A stretch of 5,255 nt of DNA, taken from Crocinitomicaceae bacterium. GTDB taxonomy: Bacteria > Bacteroidota > Bacteroidia > Flavobacteriales_D > Crocinitomicaceae. Within the stretch, counting starts at the first letter, position 1. Every line of letters starts with the position of its first letter. Under the pieces are notes generated by a model, which worked only from the letters and a program-made list of their open reading frames with translations, searched no databases and had not been told where the DNA came from. Of the stretch, positions 1 to 5,255 are shown piece after piece. Position numbers and translations under genes: made by a program. The stretch is from positions 1 to 5,255 of the forward strand of contig JABSPC010000607.1 of the NCBI GenBank assembly GCA_013215515.1, given 5' to 3'.

Positions 1-284
1 GACCATTTGCCCAGCATGAGTTAACTTCTCAATTTTACACATCGGATTATGACCTATCAGCCTTTCACGCACACAAAGCAGGTATTAGTTTCAAATATTC
101 TCCTGTTTACGGAATTTTCAATTCGAAGAAACGTTTTAAGCCTGATGGTCGAATTAAATTCAGTAAAGCAATCCTTCGTCTTTCCAAATATTATCGAATG
201 GATAACACGGAGATTACCCTTAAAGCTTTTATAGCAACCCTTTCAATCAAGTATACTTTTGTGCACAAAAAACCTAATCAATAA
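1..284 (+). CDS. C-terminal part of a probable DUF3570-type outer-membrane beta-barrel protein (5' end outside window)
   Basis: An open frame without an internal stop runs from the window edge (first full codon at 3) to TAA at 282-284, giving 93 visible residues. The other two forward frames are closed by stops within the first 25 bases. The segment contains FYTSDYDLSAF (residues 11-21), then amphipathic, alternating stretches GISFKYSPVYGIF (27-39), ILRLSKYYRM and ITLKAFIATLSIKYTF (71-86). These fit antiparallel membrane beta-strands ending near an aromatic residue, as in outer-membrane barrels. From memory, the 'YYTSDYDLSAF...G..F...P..G.F' pattern followed by a final strand pair resembles the end of Bacteroidota DUF3570 proteins. 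Those are often found with thioredoxin-like, DUF4266 and FMN-transferase genes, none of which is visible here. The short basic tail after the last strand (VHKKPNQ) is slightly unusual. The family assignment is an inference from a fragment; the coding call itself is firm. Confidence 0.6.
   Translation, partial: PFAQHELTSQFYTSDYDLSAFHAHKAGISFKYSPVYGIFNSKKRFKPDGRIKFSKAILRLSKYYRMDNTEITLKAFIATLSIKYTFVHKKPNQ
254..261 (+). promoter_or_regulatory. Candidate Bacteroidetes -7 promoter element for the propeller gene
   Basis: TACTTTTG at 254-261 exactly matches the Bacteroidetes sigma-ABfr -7 consensus TAnnTTTG. It would place a transcription start near 268, about 20 bases before the ATG at 288. No clean -33 TTTG is present; the nearest T-rich stretch is TTTT at 227-230. 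The element lies inside the last codons of the upstream gene and overlaps a perfect 14-base palindrome, TTTTGTGCACAAAA (257-270), which could be an operator. An eight-base degenerate match can occur by chance, so this is tentative. Confidence 0.35.
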
Positions 285-287
285 ATT

Positions 288-1673
288 ATGAAACAAATTA
301 CTACACTACTTATTATGCTGACATTTAGTGCTTATGTATCGAATGCGCAATGGAACATTACCCAAGTTGGAACACAACCAGGTGCTGAAGCACTAGATAT
401 CGAAATGGGTGATGGCAGAAATGATGGAAATGAACGAATCTATGTAACTTCATCTGCAGGGAATATTTATGAATGGTCTTATAGTGGGGGGGCATGGGCT
501 TCCACCGTTGTTACTACCGGACTCTATAATGGCCTTATCAATATGGCCGTGGGAAATGGTCGTAATGATGGAACGAACAGAATTTACTATAACGAACATA
601 CCGCCGATGGAACAATTTATGAAGCTGAATGGAATGGGACTGCATGGGTTCAGTCACCAGTGGTAACAGTGACTGGAGGAACCGTACCAACAACCGTCAC
701 AATAGGAGATGGTCGCGGAGACGGTGTTGATCGATTATATTTGGGTGGACTTTGGGGAGTTGACGAATATTCATGGAATGGTTCTTCTTGGACTGTAGTT
801 TCGGTTTCTGCCCCTCAATTTTCTGAATCAGATGGTGAAGTTGGTGATGCTCGAAACGATGGAACGAATCGCCTTTATGTTAACACAGCCTGCGTGAAGG
901 AATGTGCTTACTCTGGAGGATGGAGCGAATCATACTTAGGAGGATGCCCAACGGATGTTTGGGCTGACGCATTAAGTATTGGTGTTGGCCGAAATGATGG
1001 TGTAAATCGTCTTTATTCTAATTCAGAAGCTGGTGGACAAATTGAATACACATGGAATGGATCTTCATGGAATGCTGTTCAGATAAGAAATAACGCACAA
1101 CGAGGTGACATACACTTAACTGCATTAAAAGCTGATGCCAACAATCGTTTGTACATGACAAGTTCTGAATTAACATGGAATGGAACTCCTCCTGATCATA
1201 TGTATGAATACGAATGGAATTCAAATACTACAATGTGGGATTCAGTTGGAATAGTAATGGATATGGCTACTGGAGCTACCGGATGGATGACTTCTGGAGC
1301 AGGAAGAAATGATGATACCGTACGTTTGTATGCACCTTCATTTGTGTCTGGTATTATTTATGAAATTACGGCTGCAAACCCTAATTACATTGGGAACACC
1401 AATTCAACAACTTCATTAGACCTTAACCCAGTAAGCATTAATATTTACCCTATTCCGGCGTCGGATAAAGTTACAGTTAAACTAGGATCAAGTAAGGATG
1501 CACCCGTTTCGTTATCTGTACTTAATCTGATAGGGGAAATTCTTTATGAGAAGACTGAAATGACCTCAAATGAATCGATTTCATTAAACACAAGCACCTA
1601 TGCCGCTGGTGTCTATCTGGTCAAGGTGAAATCCGAAACAGGAGAATCACTTAAGAAAATCGTTATTGAATAA
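288..1673 (+). CDS. Secreted seven-repeat beta-propeller-like protein with T9SS type A sorting domain
   Basis: The 461-residue product has three visible parts. Residues 1-20 form a signal peptide: Lys at position 2, a hydrophobic core LLIMLTFSAY, and a likely cleavage SNA|Q after residue 20. Residues 41-360 carry seven copies of GDGRNDG-x-x-R-[IL]-Y, most followed by a [IV]YEY-x-W-N-G-x-x-W strand pair, with 46-59 residues between copies. Residues about 382-461 are a type A T9SS C-terminal domain: NIYPIPASDKVTV (385-397), then GVYLVKVKSETG and the terminal KKIVIE. In T9SS bacteria such a domain directs export through the outer membrane and is cleaved, leaving the protein secreted or surface-anchored. 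No enzymatic motif is visible; by analogy with other propellers it may bind glycans or proteins, but that is a guess. The ATG is fixed by the signal peptide and lies three bases after the upstream stop, with no Shine-Dalgarno sequence, as usual for the phylum. A terminator hairpin follows the stop. Confidence 0.9.
   Translation: MKQITTLLIMLTFSAYVSNAQWNITQVGTQPGAEALDIEMGDGRNDGNERIYVTSSAGNIYEWSYSGGAWASTVVTTGLYNGLINMAVGNGRNDGTNRIYYNEHTADGTIYEAEWNGTAWVQSPVVTVTGGTVPTTVTIGDGRGDGVDRLYLGGLWGVDEYSWNGSSWTVVSVSAPQFSESDGEVGDARNDGTNRLYVNTACVKECAYSGGWSESYLGGCPTDVWADALSIGVGRNDGVNRLYSNSEAGGQIEYTWNGSSWNAVQIRNNAQRGDIHLTALKADANNRLYMTSSELTWNGTPPDHMYEYEWNSNTTMWDSVGIVMDMATGATGWMTSGAGRNDDTVRLYAPSFVSGIIYEITAANPNYIGNTNSTTSLDLNPVSINIYPIPASDKVTVKLGSSKDAPVSLSVLNLIGEILYEKTEMTSNESISLNTSTYAAGVYLVKVKSETGESLKKIVIE
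408..1367 (+). repeat. Seven divergent in-frame repeats encoding propeller blades
   Basis: The repeat motif begins at residues 41, 89, 140, 186, 232, 278 and 337 of the 461-residue protein (bases 408, 552, 705, 843, 981, 1119 and 1296). The consensus is G-[DN]-G-R-N-D-G-x-x-R-[IL]-Y, then 6-9 residues, then [IV]YEY-x-W-N-G-x-x-W. The Asp at motif position 6 (D46, D94, D145, D191, D237, D283, D342) and the later Arg (R50, R98, R149, R195, R241, R287, R346) are present in all seven. The sixth copy is the most decayed (ALKADANNRLY) and the seventh lacks the WNG-x-x-W strand. Codons for the same motif differ between copies (AGA, CGT, CGC, CGA for the first Arg), so the duplications are old and the protein sequence has been kept by selection. 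Confidence 0.85.
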
Positions 1674-1676
1674 TTT

Positions 1677-1718
1677 AAAAAGGCACTCTTAAAAACAAGA
1701 GTGTCTTTTTTATTTTTA
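1677..1718. terminator. Bidirectional rho-independent terminator between convergent genes
   Basis: AAAAAGGCACTCTT (1677-1690) pairs with AAGAGTGTCTTTTT (1697-1710) over 14 base pairs with one G-T wobble, around a six-base AAAAAC loop. On the plus strand the hairpin is followed by T-rich sequence to 1717. On the minus strand the A tract at 1677-1681 becomes the T tract. It sits three bases after the stop of the propeller gene and 15 bases from the stop of hldD, so it can serve both. Confidence 0.9.
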
Positions 1719-1732
1719 AATAAAACTAAGGC

Positions 1733-2698
1733 TTAGTAATACTTCTGCCCAGTCAAGTAATTTTGAACATAATCAGCAACACCTTCTTCTAAAGTCCTGA
1801 ATCCTTTATCAAATCCAGACTCCACCAACTTCGTTATGTCCGCTTCTGTGAAGTACTGGTACTTATCACGAATATCCTTAGGCGTATCAATGAAAGAAAT
1901 GTCTTCTTCCACTCCCATTGCTTTAAAAGTATTCTTCGTCAGATCAAGGAATGTTCTCGCTGTTCCTGAGCCAAGATTGTAAATTCCAGAAGTTGGGCTC
2001 GATTCCATTAAATAATGACAAACCTCAACAACATCTTTTACATAAACGAAATCGCGCAGTTGGCCCCCATCCGTATAGTCTGGATTATGAGATCTGAATA
2101 GTTTCATTCCCCCTGTCTTACCAATTTGATTGAATGCATGGAAAATCACCGAAGCCATTCTTCCTTTGTGGAATTCATTTGGTCCATAGACATTGAAAAA
2201 CTTCAATCCTGCCCAAAATGGAGGGAACTCAGTTTGCGTTAAAATCCATTTATCAAAATCATTCTTAGAATCACCATAAGGGTTCAAAGGCTTCAATTTG
2301 GATATAACATCATGGTTGTCTTTGTAACCGTGTTCACCCAAACCGTATGTCGCTGCGGAGCTTGCATAAACCAGTGGGATTTTATACTTCACGCATAAAT
2401 TCCAAATGTCTTTAGAGTAATTCAAATTCAACTCATCGAATATGGAAACGTCAAATTCCGTTGTGTCTGTTCTTGCTCCCATGTGGTAAATAAAATCCAC
2501 TTCAGAACCAAAATCTTCCAGCCACTTTATAAATCCATCGCGGCCTACTTTTGCAGTTATTGACTTACCAATAAGGTTTTTATCTTTTTCTGTTTTTGAG
2601 AAATCATCGACTACAACGACATCCTCATGTCCAGCTTTATTCAAGCGACTTACAAGACAACTACCTATAAATCCAGCAGCTCCAGTTACAATAATCAT
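1733..2698 (-). CDS. hldD: ADP-L-glycero-D-manno-heptose 6-epimerase HldD (RfaD)
   Basis: This short-chain dehydrogenase/reductase-type enzyme converts ADP-D-glycero-beta-D-manno-heptose to the L-glycero epimer. It is the last step in making the activated heptose for the lipopolysaccharide inner core, and it acts in the cytosol with bound NADP. The 321 residues compare with about 310 in E. coli, and similarity is recognisable along the whole length. Visible landmarks are the GAAGFIG dinucleotide-binding loop (6-12), YASSAATYG (111-119), the YGDSK catalytic Tyr/Lys pair (Y141, K145), FFNVYGPNEFHKG (167-179) with K178, LRDFVYVKDVV (214-224) and YNLGSGTARTF (240-250). S114, Y141, K145 and K178 correspond to the E. 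coli active-site residues S116, Y140, K144 and K178, so the enzyme should be active. The ATG opens directly into the first beta-strand (MIIVTG), so the start is secure. It lies 12 bases after the deoxynucleoside kinase stop, presumably as the last gene of the same operon, and is followed by the shared terminator. Other heptose-pathway genes are not in the window. Confidence 0.96.
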   Translation of the reverse strand: MIIVTGAAGFIGSCLVSRLNKAGHEDVVVVDDFSKTEKDKNLIGKSITAKVGRDGFIKWLEDFGSEVDFIYHMGARTDTTEFDVSIFDELNLNYSKDIWNLCVKYKIPLVYASSAATYGLGEHGYKDNHDVISKLKPLNPYGDSKNDFDKWILTQTEFPPFWAGLKFFNVYGPNEFHKGRMASVIFHAFNQIGKTGGMKLFRSHNPDYTDGGQLRDFVYVKDVVEVCHYLMESSPTSGIYNLGSGTARTFLDLTKNTFKAMGVEEDISFIDTPKDIRDKYQYFTEADITKLVESGFDKGFRTLEEGVADYVQNYLTGQKYY

Positions 2699-2710
2699 GT
2701 CTTACTTTTA

Positions 2711-3325
2711 TTAGAATAAACCGTTGATTTCGGCATCTATTGCGTTGATAATCTTACCTAAATCCTCAGGATTTTCTGGGAAGTTATTATTGTCAACATC
2801 GATGATCAATAATTTCCCTTTATCATACGTAGAGATCCAAGCTTCGTATCTTTCATTCAATCGTTTCAAGTAATCCAAACGGATACTTTCTTCGTAATCA
2901 CGGCCTCTTTTTTGAATTTGATTTACCAATGTTGGAACACTAGCTCTCAAATAAACCAATAGATCTGGTGAAGAAACAAATGAATCCATTAGGTTGAATA
3001 ACGAAAAGTAATTTTCAAAATCACGAGTCGTCATTAAGCCCATTGAATGTAAGTTCGGTGCGAAAATGAATGCATCTTCATAAATCGTTCGATCTTGAAT
3101 AACTGTCTTCTCCGTTTTTTGAATTTCCTGAATTTGAGTAAACCGACTATTCAAATAATAAATCTGAAGGTTAAACGACCATCTTTGCATGTCTTCATAG
3201 AAGTCATTCAAATAAGGGTTTTGCTCTACATCTTCAAAGTGTGTCTCCCACCCGAAATGCTTCGCTAATTCCGTTGTTAATGTTGTTTTTCCTGAACCGA
3301 TGTTTCCTGCTACAGCAATATGCAT
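2711..3325 (-). CDS. Deoxynucleoside kinase (dNK family)
   Basis: The 204-residue product is a cytosolic kinase that phosphorylates deoxynucleosides to 5'-monophosphates in the salvage pathway. The P-loop GNIGSGKT (7-14) is at the N-terminus. It is followed by an acidic EDVEQNPYLNDFYED segment (31-45) where the family carries its catalytic Glu and substrate contacts, the DRT/YED motif (D78-R79, then Y82-E83-D84) matching the family DRS motif, and an Arg-rich LID region QKRGRDYEE (138-146) that closes over ATP. Length and motif order fit bacterial dGK/dAK/dCK-type enzymes; which base is preferred cannot be read from the sequence. The ATG immediately precedes the first beta-strand (MHIAVAG), supporting the start. 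It lies 55 bases after the upstream gene and 12 bases before hldD, both on the same strand, and no promoter match is visible in either gap. No Shine-Dalgarno sequence is present. Confidence 0.93.
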   Translation of the reverse strand: MHIAVAGNIGSGKTTLTTELAKHFGWETHFEDVEQNPYLNDFYEDMQRWSFNLQIYYLNSRFTQIQEIQKTEKTVIQDRTIYEDAFIFAPNLHSMGLMTTRDFENYFSLFNLMDSFVSSPDLLVYLRASVPTLVNQIQKRGRDYEESIRLDYLKRLNERYEAWISTYDKGKLLIIDVDNNNFPENPEDLGKIINAIDAEINGLF

Positions 3326-3328
3326 TTT

Positions 3329-3347
3329 TGAGTCATTTTTGGACTCA
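3329..3347. other. Small inverted repeat just upstream of the deoxynucleoside kinase start
   Basis: TGAGTC (3329-3334) and GACTCA (3342-3347) form a perfect six-base-pair inverted repeat around a seven-base loop. It occupies much of the 55-base gap (3326-3380) and ends three bases before the ATG. There is no T tract on either side, so it is not an intrinsic terminator. It could be a weak mRNA hairpin near the ribosome entry site or a protein-binding half-site pair, or it may be chance. Confidence 0.3.
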
Positions 3348-3380
3348 CTAAATTACCATATTAGATTAAAGAACCAAGTA

Positions 3381-4271
3381 TTATTCTACGATTTGCAGGC
3401 TGAAATTATGAACATGTTGAGAAGTTCTGAAATAGTAATGTTGATTACAGTATCTAAAATCAATGATATCCTCCATAGGTAAAGGAATTATGAACTCTGT
3501 ATTGAAATCATAGATCACCAATTTTAAAACGCGATCAAACAGCATAAACACAGTTTCGCTCGATGCATCAACTTTAATTATTGTTTCCCGTTCATAATGA
3601 TTGAGTAAAGAACCATAAATATCAAAAACATATACTCCTTTGCGATCATCAACGAGATACAATCTAGACTCCCGCTCTACGATTTGAGAAATATTTTCAA
3701 TATCCAATATTCCCGCTAGATTTTCGATCTCCCGTTGTTTTTCAGGAGCATTATCCAGAGCCATCAAGATCAATTTAGAATTCAAATTGTCAAATACCCA
3801 TATAACGTCTGGTCTGCTCGAAGCGGCCACCAATGAGGCATTAACGATATCTCTATCCGCCAACTCCAAACAATCATCCGTCTGTGAAAGTGTATTGTCC
3901 AAATAACAAAGTGTTTGTTGCTCTTCGGAAAAATGAACCAATTTCATTGAATTAATAGGAAGCATCTGAGTCATATTCCCCATCGACTTAATACTTTGAG
4001 AAAATTTCAATACTCCAATTGAATCGTATTTATTAATCACACCATTTTTGGAAGTAAACACATTGCCAATTCCGTCAACCGACCAAACCTCGTTGGAGTC
4101 AAGGGCATAGCTCATGAGCTTATCCCATTTGTATACAGTAGTAATAACTGTAGAATCATCCGGTAAGAAAGTCGTATCATTAGGATCAATCTCGAATCCA
4201 ATAACTTCCTGTCCAAAACAATTTGTTTTAGCGAAGAGGGCAAGAAATATGATCAATACTTTAAACTTCAT
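3381..4271 (-). CDS. Exported beta-propeller-like protein of unknown function
   Basis: The 296-residue product begins with a signal peptide: MKFK, hydrophobic VLIIFLALFA, and a likely cleavage near CFGQ|E at residue 21. Cys18 is not in a good lipobox, so a soluble periplasmic or secreted protein is more likely than a lipoprotein. The mature part is rich in short beta-strands with repeating 'V/I-x-x-F/Y-D-x-x-G' turns: EVWSVDGIGNVF (61-72), VINKYDSIGVL (78-88), TLCYLDNTL (120-128), VIWVFDNLNSKLIL (156-169), RLYLVDDRKGVYVFDIYGSLL (203-222 region) and LKLVIYDFN (249-257). This pattern suits a six- or seven-bladed propeller of the NHL/YVTN kind. From memory it resembles an uncharacterised family conserved in flavobacteria. 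No catalytic motif and no T9SS sorting domain are visible. The ATG overlaps the end of the GH3 gene by 11 bases in a different frame, suggesting translational coupling. Function is unknown. Confidence 0.8.
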   Translation of the reverse strand: MKFKVLIIFLALFAKTNCFGQEVIGFEIDPNDTTFLPDDSTVITTVYKWDKLMSYALDSNEVWSVDGIGNVFTSKNGVINKYDSIGVLKFSQSIKSMGNMTQMLPINSMKLVHFSEEQQTLCYLDNTLSQTDDCLELADRDIVNASLVAASSRPDVIWVFDNLNSKLILMALDNAPEKQREIENLAGILDIENISQIVERESRLYLVDDRKGVYVFDIYGSLLNHYERETIIKVDASSETVFMLFDRVLKLVIYDFNTEFIIPLPMEDIIDFRYCNQHYYFRTSQHVHNFSLQIVE

Positions 4272-5255
4272 GTACCTTATTAGTTATCTCTGCTATTTGC
4301 AAGATTTGTTCCAAAATTATTCTATCATTCGCTAAACGAGGGATTTTGTTCTGCCCCCCTAATTTACCATTTTGTCTCAACCATCCATCAAATGTCTCTC
4401 TAGGGACAATTTTAACGATCGGCTTGTCCAGAACAAGATCGTGATACCGTTTGGCATCATAATCCGAATTTATTCCCCTTAATTTCTCATCTAGAACGAG
4501 AATAAACCGATCCATTTCATCAGGATATTGTACAAACTCAATCACCCATTCATGCCCCCCCTTCTCTCTATCATCCATGTAAACGGGACCAACAGTAAAT
4601 TCTCGAATTTGCGCGTTTGTCTTTGTACATGCCTCGGCAATTGCCAATTCAGCATTCTCAACAATCAATTCTTCACCAAATGTATTAATGAAACTTTTGA
4701 CGCGTCCTGTTATTTTAAATCTGAAAGGGAGTATCGAAGTGAAACGAATTGTATCTCCAATAATATAGCGCCAAAGCCCCCCATTTGTAGACATAACCAG
4801 TGCATAATTGATATTTAACTCAACATCTTCAATGGAAATAACTGTTTGAGATTCCTTACCGTTAAATTCGCTCATTGGAATAAACTCAAAGAAAATTCCA
4901 TAATCCAGCATTAAAAGCATTTCATCGACATCCACTAAGTCCTGAATTCCAAAAAAGCCTTCGGAGGCATTGTAAGTTTCCAGATAATTCATTGAATCAT
5001 CTGGAATTAATTTTTTGAATTGCTCGCGATAAGGTTCAAAATTAACTCCTCCGTGCATAAACAGTTCCAAATTTGGCCAAACTTCTTTAAGGTTCGATTT
5101 TCCTGTTATATCAAGAATTCTATTTGAAAGAACCATTGTCCAACTTGGAACTCCCGCAATTATCTTTACATCCTCGTTAATCGTTGAGCGTGCCATTCGC
5201 TCGATCTTATCTTCCCATTCTGTCAATAAGGCAATCTTCTTAGCAGGAGTCCGAC
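4261..5255 (-). CDS. GH3 auxin-responsive promoter family protein (acyl-adenylating), N-terminus outside window
   Basis: The frame is open from the window edge to TAA at 4263-4261, about 331 codons. The codons before the TTG at 5226 (RTPAKKIAL...) continue the family sequence, so that TTG is not the start; family members are about 500 residues, so roughly the first third is missing, including the first ATP-binding motif. GH3 enzymes belong to the ANL adenylating superfamily; plant members adenylate acyl acids such as indole-3-acetate or jasmonate and join them to amino acids. Counting from TTG 5226, visible landmarks are GVPSWTMVL (25-33), LFMHGGVNFEPY (55-66), YNASEGFFGIQ (85-95, adenylation motif), LWRYIIGDTIRF (151-162, with the nucleotide-binding GD), ITGRVKSFINTFGEEL (172-187, hinge to the C-terminal lid) and QNKIPRLANDR (292-302). 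All key motifs in the visible part look intact. The substrate of bacterial members is largely unknown. It is the most upstream visible gene of the minus-strand cluster. Confidence 0.94.
   Translation of the reverse strand, partial: RTPAKKIALLTEWEDKIERMARSTINEDVKIIAGVPSWTMVLSNRILDITGKSNLKEVWPNLELFMHGGVNFEPYREQFKKLIPDDSMNYLETYNASEGFFGIQDLVDVDEMLLMLDYGIFFEFIPMSEFNGKESQTVISIEDVELNINYALVMSTNGGLWRYIIGDTIRFTSILPFRFKITGRVKSFINTFGEELIVENAELAIAEACTKTNAQIREFTVGPVYMDDREKGGHEWVIEFVQYPDEMDRFILVLDEKLRGINSDYDAKRYHDLVLDKPIVKIVPRETFDGWLRQNGKLGGQNKIPRLANDRIILEQILQIAEITNKVHEV

Noticed and set aside
49..234. 61-codon open frame on the plus strand.
   Set aside because: It overlaps the longer partial frame from the window edge to 284, which has the barrel-like composition and runs to the start of the next gene; the 61-residue product has no recognisable feature.
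486..492. Run of seven G in the secreted propeller gene, a possible phase-variation tract; a second seven-base run (C on plus strand) at 4555-4561 in the GH3 gene.
   Set aside because: Both encode ordinary Gly-Gly pairs, are short for slippage switching, and other six-base runs occur in the GH3 gene (for example 4354-4359), so they look like glycine codon use.
1018..1224. Minus-strand open frame within the propeller gene.
   Set aside because: It is antisense to the repeat region and its composition (His, Gln, Ser rich) reflects the reverse of the WNG repeats.
3300..3482. Plus-strand open frame across the kinase start and the end of the unknown propeller gene.
   Set aside because: It is antisense to two supported genes and its product shows no domain or signal.
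4114..4335. Plus-strand open frame spanning the overlap of the GH3 and unknown propeller genes.
   Set aside because: It is antisense to two well-supported coding frames and shows no independent coding evidence.
4528..4818. Plus-strand open frame of 96 codons opposite the GH3 gene.
   Set aside because: The GH3 frame is unambiguous here with conserved motifs; the antisense product is Cys- and Asn-rich with no recognisable domain.
5224..5226. TTG as the start of the GH3 gene.
   Set aside because: The frame stays open to the window edge and the upstream codons (RTPAKKIAL) fit the family, so the true start is outside the window.

Overview
The window looks like a chromosomal segment of a member of the Bacteroidota, probably a flavobacterium-like lineage. 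The evidence is an AT-rich sequence, start codons without Shine-Dalgarno sequences, a secreted protein with a type IX secretion (T9SS) C-terminal sorting domain, an outer-membrane barrel tail resembling DUF3570, and a GH3-family protein of the kind common in that phylum. No mobile element, CRISPR array, rRNA or tRNA was seen.

Left part, plus strand (1-1673). The window opens inside a gene whose last 93 codons encode a beta-barrel-like C-terminus, best matched from memory to the DUF3570 outer-membrane family. Three bases after its stop begins a 461-residue exported protein. It has a signal peptide, seven divergent copies of a GDGRNDG-x-x-R-[IL]-Y repeat (a probable seven-bladed beta-propeller) and a T9SS sorting domain. 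A match to the Bacteroidetes -7 promoter element lies in the end of the upstream gene, so the propeller gene may have its own promoter. A strong hairpin with T-rich flanks on both sides (1677-1718) separates it from the convergent minus-strand genes and probably ends transcription from both directions.

Right part, minus strand (5255 down to 1733). Four genes are packed in one direction. In transcription order they are a GH3-family acyl-adenylating enzyme (5' end outside the window), an exported propeller-like protein of unknown function whose start overlaps the GH3 end by 11 bases, a deoxynucleoside kinase, and the ADP-heptose epimerase HldD of LPS core synthesis. The gaps are -11, 55 and 12 bases, with no promoter match in either gap, so a single operon is likely. 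Its promoter is probably outside the window. The three enzymes belong to unrelated pathways, so this looks like housekeeping co-transcription rather than a dedicated system.

The most unusual item is the T9SS propeller protein. Its repeat resembles a FG-GAP/VCBS calcium loop in which two normally acidic ligand positions are basic. I see no convincing new multi-gene system here.
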